A program made the position numbers and the translations under genes. The notes under the pieces were generated by a model. The model was not told the DNA's origin. It worked only from the letters and a program-made list of their open reading frames with translations, and did no database searches. Shown in pieces: positions 1-11,026 of a stretch of 64,000 nucleotides of DNA (its first letter is position 1; every line of letters starts with the position of its first letter). The stretch comes from Hibiscus mutabilis (taxonomy: Eukaryota > Streptophyta > Magnoliopsida > Malvales > Malvaceae): assembly GCA_019671005.1 (NCBI GenBank), contig CM033719.1, positions 20,262,750 through 20,326,749 of the forward strand, given 5' to 3'.

Positions 1-170
1 TTCGATGGTGGTTCGAGGCGTTTCCACGGTAGTTTTAAGCATCTGACGGTAGTTCGACGTGCTTGACGGTGGTGCAACCACATCTCAATTTGGCATACGG
101 TTTTGACAATGGTCGGAGGTATTTATGAATTTCGATCCTTATGTTGCGTTTTGCTCGATTTAAGTTTACA
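1..170 (+). repeat. Partial 5' LTR of the copia element (3' terminal 170 bp)
   Basis: Aligns without gaps to 5708-5877 with 14 mismatches counted by eye. It ends in TTTACA immediately before the primer binding site. Confidence 0.93.
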
Positions 171-172
171 TT

Positions 173-184
173 TGGTATCCGAGC
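173..184 (+). other. Primer binding site, initiator-Met tRNA type
   Basis: TGGTATCCGAGC, two bases after the LTR end, differs at one base from the canonical plant copia primer site TGGTATCAGAGC, which pairs with the 3' end of initiator tRNA-Met. Confidence 0.85.
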
Positions 185-1035
185 ATGGTTAAATCTCTGC
201 CTTGTCGTTTTAAAGTTTGTATGTTTCTCAAAATTAAAATGCCATGTTGATCTTTAAATTCTAAAATTTTGAGAAAAATAATGTTACAGACTTTTGTTTT
301 AAAATCATAAGATTTTATTAAATTAATTTCTAAAATTTATTAATAAGTTTATTAAAAATAAATTTTAGAAATAATTATTGTATGTGCCTAAATTAAGAGA
401 TGCTATATAACTTATCCTATAATTAGTTATACATAAAATCAGGTACATAAAACTTTAAGATTTATTGCATAAAGTATTAAGCAATAAAAACTATAGGATA
501 TATGTCTACGGATCTGAATAATTTATTTAATTAAAGAATTAGCCACAGCAATTTTAATTAAATAAAATTACAGTAAGGATCTCATAAGGATTAGACATAA
601 AATGTTGCATAATGAATTAGCAACAACTTTGAATAAAGTTTAGGGTTAATATCTAGCTAAGTGATTTTCATAATTTTATTTAGTTAAAGACTAGCCATAG
701 CATCTTTAGTTAAATAAAATTACTAAGGTTAAAAATCACATACGGAAAGCATAGATATTAAATCTCATTACATAACTTATTAAGACAAAATTATTAGATG
801 AGTTTTTATAATTACCCACAGGAATTATGAAAATAAATTTAATAATTTTTATATAAGGGATAGAAAATAATTATATCATAAAATGGATCTAATCGAATTA
901 AAAATTTAGCCCACGGGCAATTTTTATGTCACTAGATTCATTATTTACCTAATTTGCATTGGTAAATTATGACTTATGTTTGCCTCAAATTTATAGTAAG
1001 CATGTATGTTAATTTATTTTGCAGCATTACAACCT
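185..1035 (+). other. Copia untranslated leader, AT-rich, with decayed internal repeats
   Basis: No open frame of note. Related segments recur about 150 bp apart: 538-571 and 689-723 share an 'AGCCA-AGCA-TTTA-TTAAATAAAATTAC' pattern, and weaker versions follow near 815 and 905. This suggests an old tandem duplication in the leader. Confidence 0.6.
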
Positions 1036-1797
1036 ATGAATATGTCTAATAATAAAGTAGATATCCCTTAATTAACCAGTGAGAACTTTAAGTTCTGGAA
1101 GGATGGTATTCTTCTTCAATTGGAGTGTATGGATATTGACTATGCTATAAGGAAATCTGAGCCACATATCACTGAAACCAGCAATCAGGCTGATCTTGCT
1201 CTATATGAAAAATGGGAGAGATCCAATCACTTAAGTATTATGTTCATTAAGAGCAAGGTTCTTGCTGATATTTGTGGCTCGATTGAGCATTATGAGAATG
1301 TCAAAGAGCTATTAACGGCTATAGAGAAACAGTTTCAGACTTCTCAAAGTCATTAGCCAGCACCCTAATTATGAAGTTCACATCACTAAAGCTTACTACA
1401 GTGAAAGGTGTGCGTGATCACGTCAATAAGATGAGAGATTTGGCAGCTTGACTTAAGGCACTTGAGGTTGGAATGTCTTAATCTTTCTTAGTGCACTATA
1501 TATTGAACACTCTTCCACCTCAATATGGGCCATTTAAGATCTCTTATAACACACATAAGGATAAATGGTATGTTGATGAACTTTTGACCATGTGTGATCA
1601 AGAAGAGGGTAGGCTCGTACTAGAGATGGGAGAGAGTGCACTGATAGTTACTCAAGGAAAGAGGTCAGTCCAAGCCAAGCAAAAGGGGAAGGCTAAGATG
1701 CAACCCCAAGCTGACATAAAGAAAGAGTTCACGTGTTTCTTCTGTAAAAAGAAGGGACACATAAAGAAAGACTGTGTCGAGCATAAGGGTTGGCTTT
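1036..1797 (+). pseudogene. Copia gag (nucleocapsid), broken
   Basis: The first ATG at 1036 is followed 11 codons later by a TAA. The frame then reads through a copia-type gag region up to a stop near 1354, shifts, and resumes from about 1491. The C-terminal part ends in a zinc knuckle of the CX2CX4HX4C form (CFFCKKKGHIKKDC, about 1735-1776), the RNA-binding motif of gag. At least two stops and one frameshift lie in the first 450 bases, so no full product is possible. The family is clear from the knuckle and its position directly upstream of an aspartic protease. Confidence 0.8.
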
Positions 1798-1841
1798 AAA
1801 AGAAAGGTAAATCAATCTCACTCGTTTGCTTTGAGTCAAAT

Positions 1842-2309
1842 ATGGTTGATGTTAATTATAACACATGGTGGATTGATTCTGGTTCTACAATCCATGTATC
1901 AAATTCCTTACAGGGATTAAAAAACCTGAGGGAACCAGTGGGAGCTGAGCGACACATCTATTCAGGAAATAAGATGCAGTCGCATGTGGAAGCTATTGGG
2001 ACTTGTGAATTAGTGCTTAGTAGTGACTTTGTTTTAATTTTAGAAAAGACCTTTCACATTCCTAGTTTTTCTAGAAATTTAATTTCCATTTCAAGACTTG
2101 CACCATTGGGGTATTGTTTTAATTTTTCAAATGTTGGATTCAGTTTATTTTATAAATTTGAAATTGTTGGAAATTGTGTTTTAAGTGATGGTATTTACTC
2201 TATTGGTTTACAAAATAATGTCACTCATAATGTTATGCACATTCAAACAAATACTAAACGTTGTGTTATAAATAAAGATAACTCTACTTTGTGGCACCGG
2301 AGATTATGA
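1842..2309 (+). pseudogene. Copia aspartic protease and start of pre-integrase region
   Basis: WWIDSGSTIHVSN (about 1869-1907) holds the catalytic D-S-G triad of the retrotransposon aspartic protease that processes the polyprotein. The frame runs on to the GAG-pre-integrase motif LWHRRL, which is followed by a stop (about 2307) where a Gly codon would be expected before HIS. The upstream boundary with gag is lost to a frame change. Confidence 0.8.
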
Positions 2310-3470
2310 CATATCTCCATTGAAAGGATTAAAAGATTAGTAAATGACGGGGTACTCAATACCTTAGATTTTACTGATTTTGATACTTGTGTAGACTGTA
2401 TTAAGGGCAAGTAGACTAACAAGTCAAAGAAATGTGCCAAGAGGAGTTCGACCATACTGGAAATCATCCATTCTGATATATGTTGTCCAGATATGGATGT
2501 GCAAGGTCAGAAATACTTCATCACTTTTATAGATGATTACTCACGGTTTATGTATCTATACATGCTTCATCATAAAAGTAAAGCGTTAGAAGCCTTTAAG
2601 GTTTTTAAGGCTGAAGTAGAGAAACAATGCAGTAAGCAAATAAAGATTGTGAGAACCGATAGAGGTGGTGAGTATTATAGTAGATACACTGAGGATGGAC
2701 AAGCACCTGGTCCATTTGAAAATTTTCTTCAAGACAACGGTATAGTTGCCTAATACACCATGCCAGGCTCGTCTAATCATAATGGTGTTGCGGAAAGAAG
2801 AAATCGAACTCTAATGGACATGGTGCGAAGTATGCTTAGTAGCTCTAAGCTACTTAAGTCTTTATGGGTTGAAGCTCTCAAGACGGCTGTGTATATATTA
2901 AACCGAGTTCCAACCAAGGCTATCCCAAAGTCACCTTTTGAGTTATTCAAAGGTTGGAAACCGAGTTTGCGATATATACGCATATGGGGATGCCCGTCTA
3001 AAGTGAGAATTTATAACCCTCAAGAAAAGAAGCTGGTCCCAAGGACCATTAGTGGGTATTTCATTGGATATGTTGAAAGATCCAAAGGTTATAGATTCTA
3101 TTGTTCATCTAACAGCACTAGAATTGTGGAATCAAGAAATGCAAAATTTCTTGAGAATGACTCAATCAGTGGGAGTGATCTGTCTCGGGATTCAATACCC
3201 GTAGGTTATCTATCCACTTCAAGTGAGAGATTGGTTATCATATATAACACCCCTCAAGCTCAACTGGGTGTTGAACAATCAATCAATGAAGTTCCACAGC
3301 CTGCTGAAAACACTCCAGTAGATCAAGTTGTTCAAGAAAATCCAAAAATTATTGAACAACCAGTTGAACAACATGATCCACAAGAAAATGTTGGTTCAAC
3401 GTTAAGGAGATCTGTTAGAGAAAGAAGATCAGCAATTTCTAGTGATTATTTTGTGTATTTACAAGAATCT
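2310..3470 (+). pseudogene. Copia integrase
   Basis: The zinc-binding half shows a His pair in WHRRL/HIS and a CVDC pair near 2390, followed by an in-frame TAG. The catalytic core shows FIDDYSR (first Asp, about 2533), RTDRGGEY (second Asp, about 2657) and NGVAERRNRT (Glu, about 2793), the D,D-35-E triad that joins element DNA to the target. Stops interrupt it near 2413 and 2751. From about 2990 it continues as the copia integrase C-terminal region (WGCPSKVRIYNPQEKKLVP) and a low-complexity Gln/Glu/Pro linker before RT. Confidence 0.85.
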
Positions 3471-4575
3471 GACTATAACATTGGAGCTGAAAATGACCCT
3501 GAGTCATTTTCAACTGCCATGAGCTGCAATGAATCAAAATTATGGTATGATGCTATGAAGGATGAGATGAATTCTATGAAAAGCAACAAAGTTTGGGATC
3601 TTGTATCGTTGCCTGATAGTGTAAAAGCCATTGGATGTAAATGGGTCTTCAAAACAAAAAGAGACTCAAAAGGAAACATAGAAAGATATAAAACAAGACT
3701 TGTTGCTAAAGGATTCACTCACTGAGAAGGAATTGATTACACTGAGACTTTTAGTCCAGTATCTAAGAAAGATTCCTTACGCATTGTGTTAGCATTAGTA
3801 GCTCAATTTGACTTGAGTTACAACAAATGGATGTGAAAATTGCCTTTCTTAATGGTGACCTAGAGGAAAAGGTATACATGAAACAACCTAAAGGATTTTC
3901 CTCTAGTGATGGTGAAAATTTGGTTTATAAGTTAAAGAAATCTATATATAGATTGAAATAAGCCTCTCGTCAGTGGTATTTGAAATTCCATGAGGTTATC
4001 TCTTCATTTGGTTTTTTTGAGAATATCATGGATCAATGTATATACCAGAAGGTCAGTGAGAATAAAATTTGTTTCCTTATTCTATATGTGGATGATATTT
4101 TACTTGCAACAAATGACATGGGTATGCTACATGAGGTGAAACAATTCCTTTCTAAGAATTTTGATATGAAAGTTATGGGTGATGCATCTTATATCATTGG
4201 CATTAAGATTCATCGTGATAGACATAAAGATGTTTTAGGTCTATCTCAAGAAACCTATATATCAACACAGTTTTGGAAAGATTTCGGATGAGAGATTGTT
4301 CACCTAGTGTTGCTCCTATCGTGAAGGGTGATAAATTCAATCTGGACCAAAGCCCGAAGAACAAATTTGAGAATGATCAAATGAAAAACATTCCATATGC
4401 TTCTGCTGTTGGAAGCCTGATGTATGCTCAAGTTTGTACAAGACCTGACATTGCATTTGCCGTTGGGATGTTGGGAAGATATCAGAGTAATCTGGGTATG
4501 GATCACTGGAGAGCTGCAAAGAAAGTTTTAAGATACCTCAAAGGGACAAAAGAATACACGTTTACGTACAAATGA
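3471..4575 (+). pseudogene. Copia reverse transcriptase
   Basis: The N-terminal RT part is recognisable by WVFKTKRDSKGNIERYKTR, the signature preceding palm motif A in copia RTs. A TGA at 3723 and several frame changes follow. The catalytic YVDD box is intact at 4085-4096 within a short frame starting at 3980, and SAVGSLMYAQVCTRPDIAFAV (about 4402-4464) marks the RT/RNase H boundary. A frame break near 4270-4290 separates these pieces. Confidence 0.85.
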
Positions 4576-4584
4576 TCTGACCAT

Positions 4585-5110
4585 TTGGAGTTGATTGGCT
4601 ACTCCGATTCAGACTTTGTTGGCTGTGTTCATTCATGTAAATCAACATCAAGTTACATATTTATGTTTGCCAGTGTTGATTCACGTACATCAACATCAGG
4701 TTACATATTTATGTTTGCCAGCGGAGCTATATCTTGGAGGAGTGTCAAGCAGACATTAACAGCCACTTCCACTATGGAGGCCGAGTTCGTTTCGTGTTTT
4801 GAGGCTACCTCACATAAAGTATGGTTAAAGAGTTTCATTTATGGGCTGAGACTTGTGGATTCAATCTCTAGGCCAATAAGGATATATTGTGACAATTTAG
4901 CTGTTGTCTTTATGGCTAAGAACAACAAAATTGGAAGTCGAAGTAAACACATCGACATTAAGTATCTAGCCATAAGGGAACGTGTTAAAGAAAAGAAAGT
5001 GGTCATTGAGCACATTAACACTGAGTAGATGTTAGCTGATCCTTTACCTAAGGGTATGCCACCACATAAATTTAAGGATCATGTTGTCACTATGGGACAA
5101 GTTCTTCTTT
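4585..5110 (+). pseudogene. Copia RNase H with an internal 48-bp tandem duplication
   Basis: The domain begins GYSDSDFVGC, contains a catalytic Glu in STMEAEF and ends with RSKHIDIKY and ADPLPKGMP, the standard order of copia RNase H. Bases 4626-4673 and 4674-4721 are direct copies (about 90% alike), duplicating 16 residues around the K/R-STSSYIFMFA segment in frame. A TAG at 5026 interrupts the C-terminal tail (before LADPLPKG). Confidence 0.85.
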
Positions 5111-5388
5111 GTAAATTTTCGTTGTAAGAACGATTCTGTTGAAACTCTAATAAAGTTTGATATTTCTCATATATGTTGTGTACACATTAAGTTAATTGTT
5201 TCGAGAAATATCACTAAAGTTTGGACCTAGAATAAACATCGGGTTTATTCATTAAGTATATGGGCTAAAGTGTTGAGACTTCATGTATTGTGATACATGG
5301 AAGATACTACACAAATCCAAAGAGAAAAATATCACCATGATTCACGCATTATGTTTCGACTTTAAAGTACTCAAGGAAAATACGAACC

Positions 5389-5399
5389 AAGTGGGAGAA
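5389..5399 (+). other. Polypurine tract of the copia element
   Basis: AAGTGGGAGAA lies directly before the TGTTAATTG start of the right LTR and would prime plus-strand DNA synthesis. Confidence 0.8.
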
Positions 5400-5877
5400 T
5401 GTTAATTGTTGGTTCATGGTGAACCGTTTCCCACGTTTCCACTATTGGAAATGCAGAACATGGAAAGTAAAATGTTTTCAGTCATGCATTGTGGATATGC
5501 TTGGGTGGTTTCCCACGTTCTCATTATGGTTTGTGTGGTTATGATACGGTTGGTTGGTGATTTTTGATGGGAAAATCACCTATAAATACCCCATTAGCCT
5601 AAGGCCCCTAAGCATCAAATACAAGAATCACGTATTCTATCTAAGTGAGTTTTGAGTTCTTAGAAGATCCTTGGCATTTTGGTTTTCGTGTTGCCGTGTT
5701 CGAAGTATTCGATGGTGGTTCGAGGCGTTTCCACGGTGGTTTTAAGCATCCGACGGTAGTTCGACGTGCTTGACGGTGGTGTAATCACATCTTAATTTGG
5801 CATACGGTTTTGACAATGGCCGAAGGTATTTATGAATTTCGATCATTCCATTACGTTTTGCTCGATTTATGTTAACA
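5400..5877 (+). repeat. 3' LTR of the copia element (478 bp)
   Basis: Begins TGTTA and ends TAACA, a 5-bp terminal inverted repeat of the TG...CA type. Its last 170 bases match the window start. A TATA-like 'CCTATAAATACCCC' at about 5578-5592 is a plausible LTR promoter. Confidence 0.92.
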
Positions 5878-6299
5878 TTTAAACCTCGTAATTTGTTGGA
5901 TGCATATCATAAAGCTCGCCATTTGATGACGGTTTTACGTGGCACTCCAGATAATACCCTTATTGCATCGTTACATCCTGATCCATCACCCAATTTATTG
6001 GATTCTAATGTGAGCTTTAGTTAGTTGACATGCATAATGAGTATAGTGGTTAGCAGGGGCGGAACTATAGGTGGGAAGGGGCAATTGCCCCCTCCACCCC
6101 TAAGATATTTTTTTTCATCTTTGTCCTTTTATATATATTTTTTTTAAAATGATTCATTTATGAATTTACCCCCTCACTTTTAAACATTTATGTTTTACCT
6201 TTAACCCCAAATCTTAACTACGTCCTTGGTGGTTAGCCCTCGAAACCAAGGATCTCCTTCGAAAATGGTGAACCTCCAAAAGAGGAAAGATTCTGGCAG
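5878..6299 (+). other. Intergenic; short unexplained open frame and a GGGGCGGA repeat
   Basis: Bases 5883-6005 stay open for 41 codons (RNLLDAYHKARHLMTVLRGT...), with a protein-like composition but no family I recognise. From about 6055 a repeat beginning AGGGGCGGAACTATAGG leads into a T-rich stretch; similar starts recur near 31897, 34805 and 56696. Confidence 0.4.
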
Positions 6300-6570
6300 C
6301 CCATTGTCACATTTTGAAATTGAGGATCGAAGGAAAAAGGGTTCACCAGTGTCCTGCTAAGTACACATCGGGACATCGTTGCACTCAATCTCAGCTATAT
6401 TAGATATTAATGGCTAATCTTTCAATTTTTGAGGATTTGGTAGAATTTATGGATTATAAGAAAACTATGGACAGCGAAATGGTCAATGGATCGAGCTTGA
6501 AGGCAAAGGTGTCGTTCTTTGACCCTTGTGGACAAAACTTTTTCTAAACGAGGGAGTATTGATGCGGGTC
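6300..6570 (+). pseudogene. Ty3/gypsy polyprotein scrap (probable)
   Basis: Frame fragments resemble two distant parts of Ty3/gypsy polyproteins: AKYTSGHRCTQSQLY (about 6356-6401), like the GH..C segment between gag and protease, and LVDKTFSKRGSID (about 6520-6560), like the C-terminal tail after the chromodomain. If correct, most of the element between them has been deleted. Identification rests on short motifs only. Confidence 0.4.
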
Positions 6571-7047
6571 ACTTTTAGAGTCAATAAAACGACAACGTTT
6601 TATTATTTTTTTCTGTTATTACCTAAACGACATTGTTTAATTAAGTTTTTGTTAAAACCCTAAAATTGTATTGATTTCTTTATCGAAAAGGAATTGAAAA
6701 GTTTAGCTTTATTTTGGTTTACACCGTTTTCTCTAATGTTTTCTATTTCATTAGTTTAATCTGCCTTCAGTATGTTCTCTTCTCTGCTTCTTTTGTTAAG
6801 TAGTGCATCAAAATCGTTCTTCCCATGCAGAGTTCTTTATAGCATTGGTGACAATGACATTTGCCAATTAAGAGATGGCCTTGGTGAGCAAGGAATGATC
6901 TTTTTGGTTCGTCTAGAGAGCAATGAATGATCCTAATGGTTTGTCTAAAAAACATGCATTCTTTTATTTTTCACCACTGTGAATCCCTGATTTTATGTAG
7001 TTGTCTGGTGACAAGACCGTTAGAGGACTTTATTATTCAAATATTTT
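6571..7047 (+). other. AT-rich intergenic DNA, nothing recognised
   Basis: Contains repeated AACGACA/ACGTTTT words and T runs. I see no open frame with coding character. Confidence 0.5.
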
Positions 7048-7310
7048 GTTTTTTAATATTAATTAATTCCTAATCTAACACCGATTTTTAGAACTCGCAT
7101 GGCCGATATGACAACTTTTCTGGATTTTATGAAACTCATCATATTTGTATGACTAGGGGTGTTCAAATCCAAGATTTTATAAAACTCGTTTTTTAATATT
7201 AATTAATTCCTAATCTAACACCTATTTTTAGAACTTGCACGGCTGATATGACAAGTTTTCGAGATTTTATAAAACTCGTCAGATCAGTATGACTAGGGGT
7301 GTTCAAATGC
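7048..7310 (+). repeat. Tandem direct duplication, period 140 bp
   Basis: 7048-7170 and 7188-7310 are near copies at a constant offset of 140 bases. Each ends in the word GACTAGGGGTGTTCAAAT, the typical start of a widespread plant terminal-repeat element. The second copy continues into further degenerate repeat (about 7311-7440) rich in GGGTA and CGGGTACC words. Confidence 0.8.
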
Positions 7311-7958
7311 AGGTGCTCGAGGTGATGGGTATTTGATTTTCTGAGTAGTATATTTGTCGGCCCGTGTCTCGGCCCATGAATTCCGGGTACCTGTAAATTT
7401 TGAGTATCTGCAAAATTGGGTACCGGGTAGTCGGTTTAATTTTTTATTTTTAAATTCAATTTTTTTTAAAAAAATCAAATAAGAAACGCATAAAATTTAA
7501 AAGTTCATAATATTTAATCCAAACACATAAATTAATAATTTGGAGTAAGTTGTACGAGAAAATATTTGGATACATATTTTAAAATTTATAACCAAAGAAT
7601 ACATTAAAAATATTAATCTTGACCGTGATTTTTTCTTTCGAATCTCGTATTATTAAGCATTAGCTTAAAATTTAAAGCATACTGAGAAGTAAGAACTCTA
7701 GTGATTCATTAACAATTAAGTCCCGTTGAGGCTTAAACAGCAAGTAAAAGCAAAATTGTACCACTCTTTTTTATGCAATTCTTTTTCAGCTTAGCAACAA
7801 AGCTGATCCTGAACATTAGCAACCCAGTGTTAGATCATGATCAGCAGCACCAGTAGCAGTAGCACATTTCACTCATTAGAATCAAATTTGCATTTGATAG
7901 TTCTATTATGCATAAAGATAATGCAAATGCAACAATACTACAAATGATGAAAAGATAT
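7311..7958 (-). other. Intergenic, then probable displaced 3' UTR of the UBA2 pseudogene
   Basis: 7311-7700 is AT-rich repeat DNA. About 7740-7958 is a non-repetitive stretch with UTR-like composition on the minus strand. The UBA2 reading frame on the minus strand ends at 26315, only 20 bases from element 1, so removing element 1 and one TSD copy puts this stretch directly downstream of the UBA2 stop codon. The reading as 3' UTR is an inference from that geometry. Confidence 0.45.
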
Positions 7959-7963
7959 TATAT

Positions 7964-10900
7964 TGTAATCACTCATTTTTATCTGGTATGTAAATACATA
8001 TTAGTATAATTATTAGTATATTAGCGTTGCATGTATACATGTATTATATTATTATGCTATATGTTTATTATGTGCATGAGTGTTATTAATATATGTAAAG
8101 TGTGTATAGTGTGTGCATGTATATTATAAACTATGTATGTATACGTATTAATAAGTAATACGGTGTATGTGTGTCACGCATGTATCTACATTTAGTACGA
8201 GCGTATTATTTTTAAGGATAATGTTTGTAGATGTTATGTTAATTATGTGTATGATTATATATGCATGTATGCTAGTATGTTATATTAATTAATGTTTGCA
8301 TGTGTGTTGTACGTATGTGTGTACATAGGTACATACGTATGTATTATCGTATGTGTATTATTATTATTGATGTTGTTATTACTAATATTAATGTTATTAT
8401 TATTAGGCTAATATAAGATGAAATCCAAAAAAACATATTAAACCCAAAATGAATAATTACCAGTCCATTACATATTACAGGGCCTGAAAATATTAATATT
8501 ATTACAAGGCCTGATTAGGCCCAAACCGGCCAGCCCACATCCTAAGAAACCCTAACCCACATCAGATAATGGAGCCCTGACGCCATCCTTTTATCTTGCG
8601 TAGCTGCACGAGGGCCGTTGGATCAGATCTAGATCCAACGGCCATGATTTGAGGCATAAAGACCCCTCATCTACCGCGTGAAGTCCACGCGCGGACTGTT
8701 GGATTCTCCACTCGCTCGTGTGAGACACGTGCAAGACCGGCCATCTTCTTCAGGCCACGTGGCGCGATCCCGAACCACTACATCATTTCCGAGGCCTCAT
8801 CTCAGCCATCTGATCATCGAGCGATCCTAACCGTTGGATCAGATCTAATCCAACGAATAGGAACGATTCTGGCAGTAATAATCGCATCGTCTCCCGAGAT
8901 GCCAGTCTGCGCAGCCGAACGGTCACCTCCACCACGTCGCTCCCCATGTTGGCCGTACCAACCACCGAGCATGGCCGGGCACGCCAAAGACACGAAAACA
9001 GAAAGGCATCAGAAAAATCAGATCAAAAAAAAGACTATATCTTATGTACTAGTCTAAAAAACCAAAGGAGAGAGATATGTAACTCAAAAAACGAAAATCA
9101 GAGAGTTCAGTTGTAATCAGTTACCAAAAATAAAAAAAGAAGCACCAAGTTTCAGTGGTAACCTCTCTTTCTTTTTCTTACTTCCTTGCATGCAAATACA
9201 ATAAAAAATAAGAAGTGATAACAAAAAGGGAGAGGGATATAGATTTGTTACCCTCGTCGTCAACGGGTCCAAAACTGAACATGGTGAACTGAAAGGAGAG
9301 GGAGGTCCCTTTTGGTTTCATTTCGATTAAACAAAAACGTTTCTTTCACTTTGTATTTGCTCAGATCTAGGCAAAAGGGGGAGTCTTATTGTGAATCTAA
9401 GTTTAGATCTGGGTTTGGTTTGAAACGAAGTTTGTTTTGGGTGTTTCTTTTGGTCCGTCGGCCGCCGGCGGAGAGGACGGAGGGTGGTCGCCAATTTCTA
9501 GGTTCGTCTAAGGGTCGAGGTGGTTACGGTGAGAGAAAGATAGAGTTGGGTTATTATAAAAAACCGGTTTTGAAAGAAAATGAGGAAAAGTTTGAGTTTG
9601 GGCCAGAAAAAAGTGTTTTATAGGTATTTTTATTTTGTGAAATTGTGAAATTCTCTAATAAATCCCCCCGCGTTTTCGATATTTTCATTTCTGTCTCGTC
9701 GTAGGGGATATTTACAACTCTGGTCCTCCTTATATTTCGAAATCTTGCAATCCAACCCCCGGATTAAACTGAATCAGTTTTTAAATGGTGAAATTACCTC
9801 ACCAGTCCCACCGCGTTTTTGAAGTTTTCATTCCGATCTTGCCCCTTGGTCCAACTACAGATTTAGTCCTTTTAGGTTCTGTTCGATTTTCAATTTCGTC
9901 CCTAAATCGCACTTTATGACCTTTTAATTTCTATTTCCTATTTTCGTTTCTTTTCATTTCAGTCCTTTTCCATGTCTAAATATTCTTGTTTATTTATTAT
10001 GATTGTATATGTTGATGTGGCCCTTTTGCATTTTTACGTGTTTCTTGTACATATTTTGTATTCTCATATATGTGTTTAGTTTATGATGATTATGTATTTT
10101 ATATGCATGTTCGCTCGTTCGTATCATACATGTTCGATTAATGTTTTAGTTGGATCGTATACGACATGTTTTTGTATCTTAGCATGTATTGTACGTTCTC
10201 TTTTCTCTTAGGTCATGTGTTAGCATGTTTCCTTTGTCATGTATAATATCGTGTTTCTATTTTACGTATGTAAATTATGTCAGATGCCATATGCTAGGTA
10301 TTAGTTTCTTTATTAGTACGTCGTCTTGATATGGTGAAATTAATATCATAATACATTCATGCCATGCATTTGTTATATCGTATGTATTCTTGAAGTATGG
10401 GTTCTTTATTTACTATACGTCTTATTCATGCTTCATTATAATTATTACTATTACGATATGTCGTGTTCGCATTTTTGTCGTACTTGTAATTTTTGTGATA
10501 TCCATGTCTTTATTATTTATTTTGTCCTTTACCATATGAATATAAATGCATATTTTGAATTATTTCATTAAGATTGCATGTCAAGATATATAAGCTGTCA
10601 ATGTGGTGTCCTTTTTATCCGAGCGTAAACGGGGCCAGTATCAGGCGTAGTGATAGTGGTTGGGCGTTTATTCTCGGATAACGGGGCCTTTAAAATTTAC
10701 TCGCAATTTTAAATTAACCGTCACTTTAATCCGGAAAGTTTAATATTAATAAAGCGGTAATTATTAAAGTACCAATTTTGGGCGGTGTGGGGGTGTTAAT
10801 CCTTCCCCATCCGTAACCGACTCCCGAACTCAATAGTTTTCAAATCTCTGGTTTTATGGTGTCCGGCCTACCTAAGAGGCCGATGGCGACTCGAATTTCT

Positions 10901-11006
10901 AAATAAAACGCAATTTTTAAAACCCCCACGGAATAAACATTTTATATCCGAAAAATCACAAACACTTCGAAAACACTATTTTTTAGCGAAAAAGGACATC
11001 GCTACA
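7964..11006 (+). repeat. 5' LTR of element 1 (3,043 bp)
   Basis: Aligns along its length to 23198-26289. It holds a palindrome GGCCGTTGGATC...GATCCAACGGCC (8613-8643), two CACGTG G-box cores (about 8725 and 8756), T-rich and TATG-rich stretches, a hairpin TATCCGAG/CTCGGATA (10616-10680), and near its end a CCGGCC-type hairpin followed by TGGCGACTC (10884), a partial copy of the primer site. It lacks a segment of about 33 bp present in the 3' LTR (near 24490-24530). Confidence 0.95.
8613..8857 (+). promoter_or_regulatory. Palindromes and G-boxes in the element 1 LTR
   Basis: A 12-bp-arm palindrome (GGCCGTTGGATC/GATCCAACGGCC) at 8613-8643, a weaker relative at about 8829-8857, and two CACGTG cores between them. 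The same set occurs in the 3' LTR (about 23842-24090), and related palindromes occur in element 2. CACGTG is the binding core of plant bZIP and bHLH factors; a promoter role in the LTR is inferred from position and conservation. Confidence 0.4.
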
Positions 11007-11008
11007 GA

Positions 11009-11026
11009 TGGCGACTCCACTGGGGA
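11009..11026 (+). other. Primer binding site of element 1, tRNA-Arg type
   Basis: TGGCGACTCCACTGGGGA starts two bases after the LTR end. It has the TGG start expected to pair with a tRNA CCA end, and it matches the arginine-tRNA primer site described for Ogre elements apart from one base (element 2 has TGGCGACTCCGCTGGGGA). Confidence 0.8.

Larger units (their letters stand above)
1..5877 (+). mobile_element. Ty1/copia LTR retrotransposon, decayed, left end cut by window
   Basis: Domain order is gag, protease, integrase, RT, RNase H, which is the Ty1/copia order with integrase before RT. The first 170 bases match 5708-5877, so they are the 3' end of the left LTR and about 308 bp of it lie outside the window. 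A tRNA-iMet-type primer site follows the left LTR, and a polypurine tract (5389-5399) precedes the right LTR. By eye the two LTR tails differ at 14 of 170 positions, so this is an old insertion. Every coding domain carries stops or frameshifts and the element is dead. The 5 bases after the right LTR are TTTAA; the matching target-site copy would lie outside the window. Confidence 0.95.

Noticed and set aside
9312..9623. 103-codon frame in the element 1 5' LTR
   Set aside because: The matching stretch in the 3' LTR has a different frame length and indels, so it is not a conserved protein.
10359..10571. Identical 70-codon open frames in both element 1 LTRs (also 25632-25844)
   Set aside because: Low-complexity Tyr/Cys/Phe translation of AT-rich LTR DNA; the identity simply reflects LTR identity.
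11009..11026. tRNA gene at the primer sites
   Set aside because: Only the 18-base acceptor-end complement is present; no tRNA cloverleaf follows in this or any other part of the window that I could find.
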